Assembly (NCBI GenBank): GCA_963769045.1
Contig: CAVYKK010000021.1
Location: 1 to 64,000, forward strand
Length of the DNA stretch: 64,000 bases
Origin: Methanocella_A sp963769045
GTDB lineage: Archaea; Halobacteriota; Methanocellia; Methanocellales; Methanocellaceae
Direction of reading: 5' to 3'
Below the pieces are notes generated by a model. The model saw nothing but the letters and a program-made list of their open reading frames with translations, searched no databases and was not told the origin of the DNA. The position numbers were made by a program, and so were the translations under genes. Below, piece by piece: positions 37,685-45,720 of this stretch (within the stretch, counting starts at the first letter, position 1; each line of letters opens with the position of its first letter).

Positions 37685-38233
37685 TTATATAGCATTTCCC
37701 ATTTTATAGGCTATAGCCATTTCGGGCTTACCTTTGATATCGCCCACGTCAGTTACTCCCGTGGCGCAGACGATGCCGGCTTCCTCCACGTGGTCCAGAC
37801 AGGCTAGAAAGCCCCGGAAAGTGGCAATTGCAGCGTCCATGGACTCTTTCCTGCCATCGGCGCAGGTCGCTGTGAAGTAAGCTTTCTTGTCGGAGATCCG
37901 GGTGTATTGAGGACATGTCCGATCTATCAAGACTTTCAGCTGTGCGTTCAGGCTGTAGAAGTAAATCGGGGTCGCCATGACCAGCACGTCCGCCCGGACC
38001 ATTTCAGTCAGGATATCGGCCATGTCGTCCTTTTGCACGCACGTCCCGCCTTTTTTCTGGCAGCTCATACACCCCAGGCAAAACATGATATTACGGTCAT
38101 GTATGTAGATTTTTTCGGCCTGATGTCCCGCATCCCGGGCACCGAGCATGAACTGATCACATAGCAAGTCCGAATTCCCGCCCTTTCTGGGGCTTGCAGC
38201 CAGGACTAAAACTTTTTGTTTCACCGATGTCAT
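37685..38233 (-). CDS. Iron-sulfur flavoprotein-like NAD(P)H:FMN reductase
   Basis: A 182-residue flavodoxin-fold protein starting MTSVKQKVLVLAASPRKGGNSD (FMN phosphate loop SPRKGGNS). It has a compact CLGCMSCQKKGGTC motif like the [4Fe-4S] site of archaeal iron-sulfur flavoproteins (Isf). It likely shuttles electrons from ferredoxin or NAD(P)H to an acceptor. It is the last gene of a three-gene minus-strand operon with the aldo/keto reductase (29-base gap) and flavodoxin. Confidence 0.85.
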   Translation of the reverse strand: MTSVKQKVLVLAASPRKGGNSDLLCDQFMLGARDAGHQAEKIYIHDRNIMFCLGCMSCQKKGGTCVQKDDMADILTEMVRADVLVMATPIYFYSLNAQLKVLIDRTCPQYTRISDKKAYFTATCADGRKESMDAAIATFRGFLACLDHVEEAGIVCATGVTDVGDIKGKPEMAIAYKMGNAI

Positions 38234-38262
38234 CCCTATGAATACTATGAATTTTTCCTTGT

Positions 38263-39462
38263 TTATGTTCGCTTGAATGCCTGTTTCGCCATGGCGACTC
38301 TCTGCTCCAGATCGGGTCCTTCCAGCTCTTCCACGATCGATTCGAGTAGTTCCGGTATATCGAGGTGCTGGGGACATTTTTCAAGACATTCTCCGCATTT
38401 AACGCAAAGCGACGCGAATTCGGACTCTCCCACGGACAGGACACTGCCCAGCCTTGCGACGTAGAGAAAACTGGCCTCGCCTGCGTTGCCTGACATGTAC
38501 CGGTCGTTGTATACCTCGAAGCAGAGCGGAATATTCACCCCTTGCGGACAGGGCATACAGTACCTGCAGCCCGTGCATCCGGCTTTCATCAGCTCGCGGT
38601 ACTTCAGCTCGACCTTTTTGATCAGCTGCAGTTCGGCCTCAGTCAGCGAATCCGGGCATGCCTGGCCTGCCGCTCGAAGGTTCTCTTCGATGTGGGCTTC
38701 CTCGTTCATCCCGGAAAGGACGACCGTGACCTCCGGGCGGTTCCACACCCAGCGGAGGGCCCATTCGGCGGCGGTCCGCTTCGTCGGGGCCCCGTCCCAG
38801 ATCGCTTTCACGGCCGGAGGCACGCGGTTAGAAAGGTTCCCGCCCCGGAGAGGCTCCATAACGACGACGGCCAGGCCTTTTGATGCCGCATATTCCATGC
38901 CCTCGGTGCCCGCCTGGTTCTTTTCGTCCAGGAAGTTGTACTGGATCTGGCAAAAGTCCCAGTCGTAGGCGTCCACGATCCGGCTGAAATCGCATCCGGC
39001 GCCGTGAAAGGAAAAGCCGGCATTAACGATACGGCCGTCCGCTTTTGCCCGGTCGAGGAACTCAGTCACGCCCAACTCATACGCGCTGTCCCATAAATTT
39101 CCGACGAGTGCGTGGACGAGGTAATAGTCGATGTGGTCGGTGTCGAGCTTTTTCAGCTGGGCGTCCAGGAAACGGTCCATATCCGCCCGGCTTTTTGCCA
39201 TCCAGACGGGAAGCTTTGTCGCAAGCCGGACCTTCTCACGGTACCCGTCGGCGAGGGCACGGCCTACGAACGGCTCGCTCTGCTCCCCATGATAGGGCCA
39301 GGCTGTATCGACATAGTTGACGCCGTGGTCGATCGCGTAGCGTATCTGCCTGGTGGCCCGTTCTTCGTCAATGGTACCGTCCGCTTTCACCGGGAGACGC
39401 ATGCACCCGAATCCAAGGATGGAAAGTTCGTCTCCGTTTTTAGGGACTTTTCTGTACATCAT
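38263..39462 (-). CDS. Aldo/keto reductase with ferredoxin-like C-terminus
   Basis: A 399-residue fusion-type oxidoreductase. The AKR barrel (residues 1-280) has the DTAWPYHGEQSEPFVGRAL, LATKLPVW and YYLVHAL elements with catalytic Asp, Tyr, Lys and His. The C-terminal domain has CTGCRYCMPCPQGVNIP and CVKCGECLEKCPQHLDIP, two clusters of four cysteines that bind [4Fe-4S]. Such proteins are common in anaerobes, where electrons may come from ferredoxin. Six bases separate it from the flavodoxin gene. Confidence 0.92.
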   Translation of the reverse strand: MMYRKVPKNGDELSILGFGCMRLPVKADGTIDEERATRQIRYAIDHGVNYVDTAWPYHGEQSEPFVGRALADGYREKVRLATKLPVWMAKSRADMDRFLDAQLKKLDTDHIDYYLVHALVGNLWDSAYELGVTEFLDRAKADGRIVNAGFSFHGAGCDFSRIVDAYDWDFCQIQYNFLDEKNQAGTEGMEYAASKGLAVVVMEPLRGGNLSNRVPPAVKAIWDGAPTKRTAAEWALRWVWNRPEVTVVLSGMNEEAHIEENLRAAGQACPDSLTEAELQLIKKVELKYRELMKAGCTGCRYCMPCPQGVNIPLCFEVYNDRYMSGNAGEASFLYVARLGSVLSVGESEFASLCVKCGECLEKCPQHLDIPELLESIVEELEGPDLEQRVAMAKQAFKRT

Positions 39463-39468
39463 GGCTGT

Positions 39469-40008
39469 TCACACCGCCTGCTTGTTCATCCCGATTTTAC
39501 GCAGCCACGCTGCTATCTCATTCTGCGCATTCGTCACGTCTCCGCCCCGGATTGCGAGACCATCCAGGACCGTCGACCGCGGGCAATGCTCTTTGATATC
39601 CGCAATACTTCGGCCCAGCCCGCTTCCTTCATGCGTACAAAACGGAACGATCGTTTTTCCGGAAATATCGTATTCCTCCAGAAAGGTGAGCACAGGCATC
39701 GGCATCGTGCCCCACCAGTTGGGGTAGCCGAGGAAAATCACGTCGTACGCAGCCATATTCTCCAGGCGGCCGGCAAGCTTTGGTCGGGCATTAGCGCGTA
39801 GTTCCTGCTGTGCTACCTCGGTGGTTTCCGCATATCCCCCGGGATAAGCATCCGTCGCCTCAATACGGAACAGATCGCTTTCAGTCATTTTCTGGATCAT
39901 CTTTGCTGCGACTTCGGTGTTGCCGACAGGCAGGTTTACGATCCTTCCGCCAACGTAGTTGTTACCCGGACGCGAAAAATAAGCTACAAGGATTTTCACG
40001 TTTATCAT
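39469..40008 (-). CDS. Flavodoxin
   Basis: A 179-residue flavodoxin. The start at 40008 (MINVKILVAYFSRPGNN) sits behind a ggagaatg-type site; the longer frame to 40056 crosses the promoter. YFSRPGNNYVGG is the FMN phosphate loop and LGYPNWWGTMPMP is the isoalloxazine loop. It is the first gene of the redox operon and diverges from an HxlR regulator. Confidence 0.9.
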   Translation of the reverse strand: MINVKILVAYFSRPGNNYVGGRIVNLPVGNTEVAAKMIQKMTESDLFRIEATDAYPGGYAETTEVAQQELRANARPKLAGRLENMAAYDVIFLGYPNWWGTMPMPVLTFLEEYDISGKTIVPFCTHEGSGLGRSIADIKEHCPRSTVLDGLAIRGGDVTNAQNEIAAWLRKIGMNKQAV

Positions 40009-40035
40009 TCTCCGGCCGCTTTTGTCGATATCGCC

Positions 40036-40112
40036 TGATGCGACCACAGTATACAATTAGTACATAGTGTATAAATAGTAAGTACGTACAATCATGTAAC
40101 ATACGTACAGGA
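40036..40112. promoter_or_regulatory. Divergent promoter/operator of the flavodoxin operon and hxlR
   Basis: The 112-base gap contains a TATA-like tatttatacac on the minus strand (complement of 40066-40078). It also contains repeated, self-complementary gtac words: gtacgtac at 40082-40089, and tacgtac at 40102-40108, which pairs with gtacgta at 40082-40088. The spacing of the two GTAC sites (20 bases) suits a dimeric HxlR-type regulator. Confidence 0.5.
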
Positions 40113-40120
40113 ATGATACT

Positions 40121-40471
40121 ATGGACAATAGTCCTGAAGAATACAAGTACGACTGGCCAATCGACGCCACCCTGGACGTGATCGGGGGTAAGTGGAAGCC
40201 GCTGATCATTTACGCGCTAAACGACGAGACGTTGCGCTTCAGCCAGCTGCTGGACAAATTACAGCCACGGGTCACCCAGCGGATGCTGACCAAACAGCTA
40301 CGCCAGCTCGAGGAAGACGGCCTCATCACGAGAAAGGTCTACACACAGGTCCCGCCGAAAGTGGAATATTCTCTCACGGAACTGGGCAAATCCCTGACGC
40401 CGATCCTCGACCAGCTCTGCGCGTGGGGGTCCGAACACATGGGCGACCGGATAAAATTCCAGTGTGAATAA
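40121..40471 (+). CDS. HxlR family transcriptional regulator
   Basis: A 116-residue winged-helix protein with the HxlR signature: WPIDATLDVIGGKWKPLIIYAL, then RFSQLLDKLQPRVTQRMLTKQLRQLEEDGLITRKVY, then VEYSLTELGKSL. It has no conserved sensor Cys near the N-terminus (its only Cys are at positions about 104 and 115). It is divergent from the flavodoxin/AKR/Isf operon, whose control by redox or aldehyde signals is inferred. Confidence 0.9.
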   Translation: MDNSPEEYKYDWPIDATLDVIGGKWKPLIIYALNDETLRFSQLLDKLQPRVTQRMLTKQLRQLEEDGLITRKVYTQVPPKVEYSLTELGKSLTPILDQLCAWGSEHMGDRIKFQCE

Positions 40472-40708
40472 TCTATGGCAGTCGTAATATTTCGTAAAAT
40501 GTCGTTTTACTATTCAGCAAACTGGCATCGAATTGTGGTTCAGCCTAATCTTAAAAGAAACTGCGATCCTATGGAAAACGGTAGCAAATCCACGATGGCT
40601 ACCGGGCACCCTCACGCGCGAGCGTGGATGCCCAGGCTGGTCATGCGACGAATTGCCAGGCTTGTTTTTCATCCTCTTATACCTGACCAGACCCCGGTCA
40701 TCCGCCGA

Positions 40709-40752
40709 CTCTCTGTGCACCTCTACGATCTCTGCGGCCTAAACCGGTCCTC
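40709..40752. repeat. Lone half-arm of the cgcagag word repeat
   Basis: cgactctctgtgcacctctacgatctctgcggcct resembles the right arm of the outer hairpin at 3982-4020 but has no partner nearby. The 40472-41182 gap (~710 bases) holds this, a small cacgcgcgagcgtgg palindrome (40613-40627) and no gene. Confidence 0.6.
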
Positions 40753-41182
40753 GCGTTTCGTCACGTATCGCATGGAAACAGCCTGAGATCACCGATATGT
40801 ACAGAAACCAGCCCGGTCGGCCTATCCAAACAACGCAGATGAACCAAAAAATAATGATAGGAGTAGGTTCTTGTATAATGCGTATCCGCTCGCAAGAATG
40901 AAGAGTCCGGGGATGTCGACCACGGTGCCCACGACTCAATCCCGCACAAAAATGTTATTGAGGAAGTGATATAAGGACATTCTCGATTTTATCTGAAAGC
41001 GTCCCGGGCGACCGATTCGTACTGTGTATACGTTGTTATCAGGGATATGTCCATATGTCCTCATGTCTTTAAAAGTCTTGCCGGGAAGTCACGTTCAGGA
41101 AGAAGTGCGCGGGAGCCTTATGATCTGGTAATTGCCACATTAAATGCACAGTTTTTATATACATAATGCACAGTTATCATAC

Positions 41183-41440
41183 ATGGGGATAATTTTGAGT
41201 TTAAATGTCAATCTCGGTGCACCTTATGATCTTCGAATCAATGAGGTAATAAAAAAGGGTTATGCAGCTACCCAGACCGAAGTAATTCGGCAAGCCATAA
41301 TGTATTATACAACTTTTCTCGAAGAGCAGGAGGAAATTCGGTTGGTTAATAAGGGCGTTTCTTCTGATATGAAAGACATAAAAAGCGGCAAAGTTAAGAC
41401 TATATCGCATACTGAATTAAAGAAGAAATTGGGATTGTGA
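41183..41440 (+). CDS. Ribbon-helix-helix antitoxin
   Basis: The antitoxin of a type II toxin-antitoxin pair. The N-terminal ribbon-helix-helix region (LSLNVNLGAPYDLRINEVIKKGYAATQTEVIRQAIMYY) binds the operon's own promoter and the C-terminal tail (IKSGKVKTISHTELKKKLGL) wraps the toxin. The start is taken at ATG 41183, 85 residues; TTG 41195 behind ggggat is an alternative, and a TATA box (tttttatata, ~41152) suggests a leaderless mRNA. It is low in GC relative to neighbours, so it may be acquired. Confidence 0.75.
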   Translation: MGIILSLNVNLGAPYDLRINEVIKKGYAATQTEVIRQAIMYYTTFLEEQEEIRLVNKGVSSDMKDIKSGKVKTISHTELKKKLGL

Positions 41441-41444
41441 TCGG

Positions 41445-41702
41445 GTGCGTATAGTATATTCGGAGTATGCCGAAAGAGCCCTCACGAAAATGGATACGGG
41501 AAAGCAAATCGAGTTTATTCAACATATAGAGAAAATCGCTGAAATAGGACCACGAAGGCACCTTAAATATGGTCAACCTTATAATGTCGAAGAAGTTGGG
41601 CAGGGGAGAATTGCTTTTCAAATCGATGACGACACACTGTACATAACGAGATGTTTCGAGACCCATAAAGAATATCGAAAGTGGTATAAATCTTTAGAAT
41701 GA
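41445..41702 (+). CDS. RelE/ParE-type toxin
   Basis: An 85-residue toxin starting at GTG 41445, four bases after the antitoxin stop. MRIVYSEYAERALTKMDTGKQIEFIQHIEKIAEIG, then LKYGQPYNVEEVGQGRIAFQIDDDTLYITRCFETHKEYRKWY follow the RelE/HigB fold order, ending in the typical H-K-E-Y-xx-W motif. RelE members cut mRNA on the ribosome; ParE members poison gyrase; the sequence alone does not decide. It is low in GC like its partner. Confidence 0.8.
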   Translation: MRIVYSEYAERALTKMDTGKQIEFIQHIEKIAEIGPRRHLKYGQPYNVEEVGQGRIAFQIDDDTLYITRCFETHKEYRKWYKSLE

Positions 41703-41981
41703 GAACTGCATCACAAATAAACTATACCAGGCGAGGCAACAGGCCTTTCTGATGGCCCGCCATTGCGTCCGGGCAGGGGTTCGATGGGTAAGAGTAAAAC
41801 CGGCGTGTCTCGGCCAGTCCTGATTGATATTTGATTCTTTCCAAACTGTGAAAAGTATTGTTATAAATTATACCTCATAGTCTTAAATTGGACTTATTTT
41901 GCCAAAAGGAGAAAATTGAGTTTTAGGGGATAACCAACCATACTAATATTTATCATGGAAGGACTATCCCCATTTATACCA

Positions 41982-42054
41982 TAGTCCCGACCGGATTCGA
42001 ACCGGTGTCGCCGGATCCAAAGTCCAGCAGGATTGACCACTACCCCACGGGACT
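41982..42054 (-). tRNA. tRNA-Gln (anticodon TTG)
   Basis: A 73-base cloverleaf on the minus strand. The acceptor pairs agtcccg with cgggact, discriminator A; the D loop contains ggtagtggtcaa; the anticodon stem is ctgga/tccgg around cttTTGGa-type loop ctttgga with anticodon TTG; the T arm is accggttcgaatccggt. No intron and no encoded CCA. A TATA element (complement of 42104-42119) lies upstream. Confidence 0.93.
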
Positions 42055-42196
42055 GTAACGCGTAAAGCCGAAAGGGGCGTTCGTGTCGTTTTATGGGATA
42101 CTGATTATTTATACTTTTTCGGCAGGACCCGGTCATGAATATGGTCGTTAACATGTTAAGGCTGCGAAAATCGGGCCTGGTATAAGCTGTTTGACT

Positions 42197-42525
42197 TCTG
42201 TCATGCTCGCCAAGGACGCCAAGAGCCAAGGACGCCAAGGCTGGTAAAAAGCAGGACATGTATGCCAGTTATTGTAAAGCTTGGCATTCTTGGCGGTACA
42301 TGGCGTTCTTGGCGACCCCCATACCGGATTTTACAAAACACCGGCATCACTGACAAACCATCTATTGAGATGAGACACCAGCCGACCCGAAAAATGTGCG
42401 AAAGCCTATGCCGGTCTCGCACCCGCGCGCGAACGCCCGCCCGCTGACATCGCCGAACCCTGCCAGGTAATAATAGTCTTGGCGCTCTTGGCTCTTGGCG
42501 CCCTTGGCGAGCGTGACAGTAGTCG
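42197..42525. repeat. Word-type inverted repeat (gccaagg family)
   Basis: The arms 42197-42243 and 42478-42525 are inverted, made of gccaagg/gccaaga words and ending in gtgacagtag, the same end as at 3920 and 56287. A third, weaker array of the same word (cttggcggtacatggcgttcttggcg) sits between at 42286-42318. The 42055-42636 gap holds no gene. Confidence 0.8.
42423..42438. repeat. alternating CG tract (intergenic)
   Basis: ccgcgcgcgaacgccc, inside the word repeat of the tRNA-Gln/Cys-rich gene gap. Confidence 0.5.
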
Positions 42526-42636
42526 AACAGCTTAAACAAGGAATTCCCAGGGGAAACCCGAAGTTCGTCCAACGATAATTTTTTAATAGGTTTACCGCCA
42601 TGATCATTTGCCAGACGAGCAGGCGGAGCGATTAGA

Positions 42637-43089
42637 ATGCGTTATGATGAGCTCGAAAAGCAATTGCGCCAGTGGAAGATCACGGTAGTGCCAAAAGAGT
42701 CGAAACTCATCCGGGGCCATGATGTCGACACGTACCGGCAACTTGCCCGGCAGACGGAGAAGATCGACTACGACTGCGTCTTCCCGGACGGCGGCGGCTG
42801 CAACGGGCGATCGAGGGGCCCGAACGGCTGCTGCACGCCCGGGCGCTGTGCAGAAACGCTCGGGTACTGGCGGCGGGAAGGCGGCACGCTGGACGAAGAT
42901 ACCGTGAAAAGGCTGGCGGAGGCCTATGACCCGAGGGCCGGGTTCCTGCGTGAAGGCGAGGGCTGCGTGCTGCCGCGGGAGTTGCGCAGCCCGACCTGTC
43001 TGTTCATTTATTGCTCGGACGCAAAAATGACTGATGATGACCGGACATTGCTGGCCCGGATCCAGTTCGGTGCGTTCATGGGCCGTTAA
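42637..43089 (+). CDS. Cys-rich protein, tandem paralog 1 of 3
   Basis: A 150-residue soluble protein of unknown function. Layout: a KITVVPKESKLIRGHDVDTYRQLARQTE start region, then eight conserved cysteines: DYDC, C (x7), GCC (two adjacent), C, GEGC, SPTC and YC, with the invariant PRELRSPTC between. It ends at 150 residues. The CC and paired-C spacing recall the YkgJ-type iron/zinc-chelating domain, but the match is distant. It is followed by two paralogs 20 and 16 bases apart, so all three are one operon and share 60-70% of residues. Confidence 0.75.
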   Translation: MRYDELEKQLRQWKITVVPKESKLIRGHDVDTYRQLARQTEKIDYDCVFPDGGGCNGRSRGPNGCCTPGRCAETLGYWRREGGTLDEDTVKRLAEAYDPRAGFLREGEGCVLPRELRSPTCLFIYCSDAKMTDDDRTLLARIQFGAFMGR

Positions 43090-43109
43090 AGCCCCGGGGT
43101 GGCAAGGGA

Positions 43110-43562
43110 ATGGAATACGATAAGCTAACAGGACTGTTGCACCAATGGAAGATCACCGTCGTGCCGAAAGAGTCTAAACGCATCCGGGGATACGATGTGG
43201 ACTCATTTCGCAAAATGGCGAAGCAGACCGAAAGCATCGATTTCGACTGCGACTTTAGCAACGGCAACTGCTCCGGCCGGGCCATGGGCGGCAACGGCTG
43301 CTGCACGGCCCAGGGGTGTTCCCTCTCCTTGGGTTACTGGCGCAAAGAGGGCGACACGCTGGACGAGGACACCGTCAGGAAGATAGCCCCGTTCTTCGAC
43401 GAGAAGACAGGTTTCGTACGGGACGGCGAAGGCTGCTCGATACCGCGGGAGCTGCGCAGTCCGACATGCCTGGTCGTCCACTGCTCTGACCTGATGATGA
43501 CCGACGAGGACAAGATTTTGCTGGCCAGAATCCGATACGGGGACCGCGTGAAAACAGAGTGA
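43110..43562 (+). CDS. Cys-rich protein, tandem paralog 2 of 3
   Basis: A 150-residue paralog. The eight cysteines are conserved (FDC, C, GCC, C, GEGC, SPTC, HC), with SVVPKES-like ITVVPKESKRIRGYDVDSF at the N-terminus and DDTVRKIAPFFDE-like DEDTVRKIAPFFDEKTGF before the C-terminal motif. It starts 20 bases after paralog 1; no separate promoter is visible. Function unknown. Confidence 0.75.
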   Translation: MEYDKLTGLLHQWKITVVPKESKRIRGYDVDSFRKMAKQTESIDFDCDFSNGNCSGRAMGGNGCCTAQGCSLSLGYWRKEGDTLDEDTVRKIAPFFDEKTGFVRDGEGCSIPRELRSPTCLVVHCSDLMMTDEDKILLARIRYGDRVKTE

Positions 43563-43578
43563 ACGGGACGGCGATGCT

Positions 43579-44019
43579 ATGGATTACGATGAGCTGAAGG
43601 TGCTGCTGCAGGAACGGAACATCGCCGTCGTGCCAAAAGAAGCGATGCGCGTGCGCGGCTACGACGTCGACACTTACCGTGAGATGGCGAAGCAGACCGA
43701 AAACCTCGACTACGACTGCGATTTCCACGACGGCGAATGCAAGGGCCCGGCCCTGGGCGCTCCCGGCTGTTGCATGCACTGCGCGAGCGCGTTCGGGTAC
43801 TGGCACAAGGAAGGCGGGGTGATCGACGAAGATACCCTGCGTAAGATCGCCGGGTTTTTCGACGAGCGTACAGGCTTCCTGCGGGAAGGCGCAGGCTGTA
43901 TTATTCCGAGAGAGCTGCGGAGCCCGACCTGTTTGTATATCTTCTGCTCCGACGCGAAGATGTCCGGACAGGATAGAGAGCTGTTATATCGAATCCAGTA
44001 CGGGAAAAACTGGTCCTGA
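43579..44019 (+). CDS. Cys-rich protein, tandem paralog 3 of 3
   Basis: A 146-residue paralog. It keeps all eight cysteines, but the central CC is followed by MHC (two-residue spacing) instead of the four-residue spacing in paralogs 1 and 2, which may change the metal site. GAGCIIPRELRSPTCLYIFC is the C-terminal motif. It is the last gene of the run; two hairpins follow it. Confidence 0.75.
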   Translation: MDYDELKVLLQERNIAVVPKEAMRVRGYDVDTYREMAKQTENLDYDCDFHDGECKGPALGAPGCCMHCASAFGYWHKEGGVIDEDTLRKIAGFFDERTGFLREGAGCIIPRELRSPTCLYIFCSDAKMSGQDRELLYRIQYGKNWS

Positions 44020-44141
44020 AGGATAGTAAACGATATTTAATCCATGTCTTCGGCACAAGAGCGGGAGTCGAGACCCAGGGGACTATTTGGTAGTATGAGG
44101 GAGCCCGGCTACGCGATGTAACCTGTTAAGGAAAAGCGTAC

Positions 44142-44255
44142 AGGGGGGACTTTTGGGAAAAGTCCCCCCTTGCACCCCTTCAAAACGATCCTTAAAATTG
44201 TGCCTTCGGCACTTGTGATTGTGTCGAGACCCAGGGGGCTTTTGAAAAAGCCCCC
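44142..44255. terminator. Two near-perfect hairpins between the Cys-rich genes and tRNA-Val
   Basis: 44142-44170 (aggggggactttt...aaaagtcccccct, 13-bp stem) and 44234-44255 (gggggctttt...aaagccccc, 9-bp stem). The surrounding gtcgagacccagggg word is repeated at 44068 and 44224, so the whole region is a diverged duplication. They serve the convergent gene run and the tRNA. Confidence 0.7.
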
Positions 44256-44277
44256 GGGAGCCCCTCAAAACTCTTAG

Positions 44278-44351
44278 TGGGCCTGATGAGATTCGAACTC
44301 ATGACCTCCGCCATGTCAAGGCGACGTCATAACCGACTAGACCACAGGCCC
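44278..44351 (-). tRNA. tRNA-Val (anticodon GAC)
   Basis: A 74-base cloverleaf on the minus strand. The acceptor pairs gggcctg with caggccc, discriminator A; the anticodon stem is tcgcc/ggcgg around ttGACat; the T arm is gtcatgagttcgaatctcat. No encoded CCA, no intron. Confidence 0.92.
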
Positions 44352-44513
44352 GTGCAATTTTGCGAACTATAGTAGTCCGATCTCCAATATTAAACTTTCC
44401 CTTGATCGCTCTCGGTCACACGCCAACCGATGGCGTCTGTTCAAAAACAGCAGATGCTAAGGGTAACACACGTGTTTGCCCGTCCGGACGCAAACCCGCT
44501 CTGCCAGCCCATA

Positions 44514-44532
44514 CGCGCACGCGCGCGACCGC
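44514..44532. repeat. alternating CG tract (intergenic)
   Basis: cgcgcacgcgcgcgaccgc in the gap upstream of the exonuclease gene. The 44352-44600 gap has no gene. Confidence 0.45.
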
Positions 44533-44600
44533 CAGCCCGGCCCGCGACCTATGTATACATGACCATCGGATGCGGTTATTTTCACGACACTCATGAGAAA

Positions 44601-44612
44601 AGCTATAAAACA
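44601..44612 (+). promoter_or_regulatory. TATA box of the exonuclease/helicase pair
   Basis: agctataaaaca, 20-30 bases upstream of ATG 44631, the distance expected for a leaderless archaeal transcript. Confidence 0.6.
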
Positions 44613-44630
44613 GGGTGGGATGTTAGACTA

Positions 44631-45720
44631 ATGAGGTTAGCGTACGGACAGGCTGGACGCGATTGCCGGCAGGCTGAAGGCCAGGGAAGGCGCGTGGCAG
44701 GAGTACGAAGTCCTGGAGGATGCCCCGGAAGACGAGGGCATGATGCCCGACTGGCTCTACGGCGGGGAGTTCCGGGAAGCGCTGAAGGTCAGGAAGAAGT
44801 ACACGGGCCTCTACGAAGGCAAGTCCCTCGAAGATGCCATCCCCGGCAAGCCCGTCACGAACGGCTCCGGCGAGTGCTATTGTATCGAGAATTCGGATAA
44901 CTTTTCTTTGTGCCCCATTGAGCGTGACTCCGCCAGGAAGGCGTTGCTGTCAAGCCTGCGGCTGCTGCGGGGCATTGGTCCGGAGAAGGAGGCAAAGCTA
45001 CGGGCCGACGGATATGCGAGCATCGAAGACCTGCTCGATCACCCCATGTGGCAGCACAAGGCCCGGAAGCTCATTGATCTGGTCGATACCTGCGACGCCC
45101 GGTGCATACAGGAGGAGCTGTGGCACTGGCTGCCGAAGTCACATCCGCTGAACCTGTACACAACGGCCTTCGCTGACATAGACAAGCTCGCAGTGATCGA
45201 CATCGAGACGATGGGGCTGTTCTCCCGGCCGATTTTCCTCTTCGGCGCGTCATTCGTGGAAGACGGCAGGATCACCACCCGACAGTTCCTGGCACGGGAC
45301 ATCGACGAGGAGCCCGCGGCCATCGAGGCGTTCTGTGAGCTGCTGGCCGACAGGCCCATCATGTCGTACAACGGCCGTTCCTTCGACGTGCCATACGTCA
45401 ACCAGCGGCGGTGGTACTACGACATGCCGGGCGTGATCGACAACACGCACTTCGACATGCTTCACTTCGCGCGGCGCATCTTCCGGGAGACGTTGCCCGA
45501 TGCCCGCCTGCTCACCATCGAAAAGCATTTATTCGGCGAAGACAGGGCAGATGATGTGCCGGGCGCCATGGTGCCGGAGTTCTACGAATCCTACCTGGAT
45601 ACGGGCAACCCCGGGCCGCTGGTGCCGGTCGTCGAGCACAACAGGAAAGACATGATCACCCTCGCCCGGCTGTTCGCGAAGCTCTGCGAGGAAGAGCACG
45701 GCAATGTCAGTCATAGATGA
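44631..45720 (+). CDS. RNase H-fold 3'-5' exonuclease, MrfB/YprB-like (one frame break)
   Basis: A DnaQ-type DEDD exonuclease of about 362 residues. From ATG 44631 it reads MRLA, then an extra base near 44642 breaks the frame. The continuation reads TDRLDAIAGRLKAREGAWQEY and joins MMPDWLYGGEF. Residues about 130-160 have a helix-hairpin-helix-like LRLLRGIGPEKEAKLRADGYASIEDLL. The nuclease motifs are LAVIDIETMGL, SYNGRSFDVPYV and VEHNRKDMITLARLF, the DIET/NGxxFDxP/HNxxD order of the YprB family. Its stop overlaps the helicase start by 17 bases. Corrected length is 363 codons. In Bacillus the pair MrfA/MrfB repairs mitomycin crosslinks. Confidence 0.85.

Noticed and set aside
41983..42054. tRNA-Trp or tRNA-Leu
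   Set aside because: The anticodon-loop sequence ctttgga gives anticodon TTG (Gln).
42197..42525. Transposon with inverted terminal repeats
   Set aside because: The enclosed sequence has no transposase and the arms are word arrays, not unique terminal sequences; no target duplication was seen.
44083..44268. Small ORF at the double hairpin
   Set aside because: Pure repeat and hairpin sequence, with Lys/Pro/Gly composition typical of palindrome shadows.
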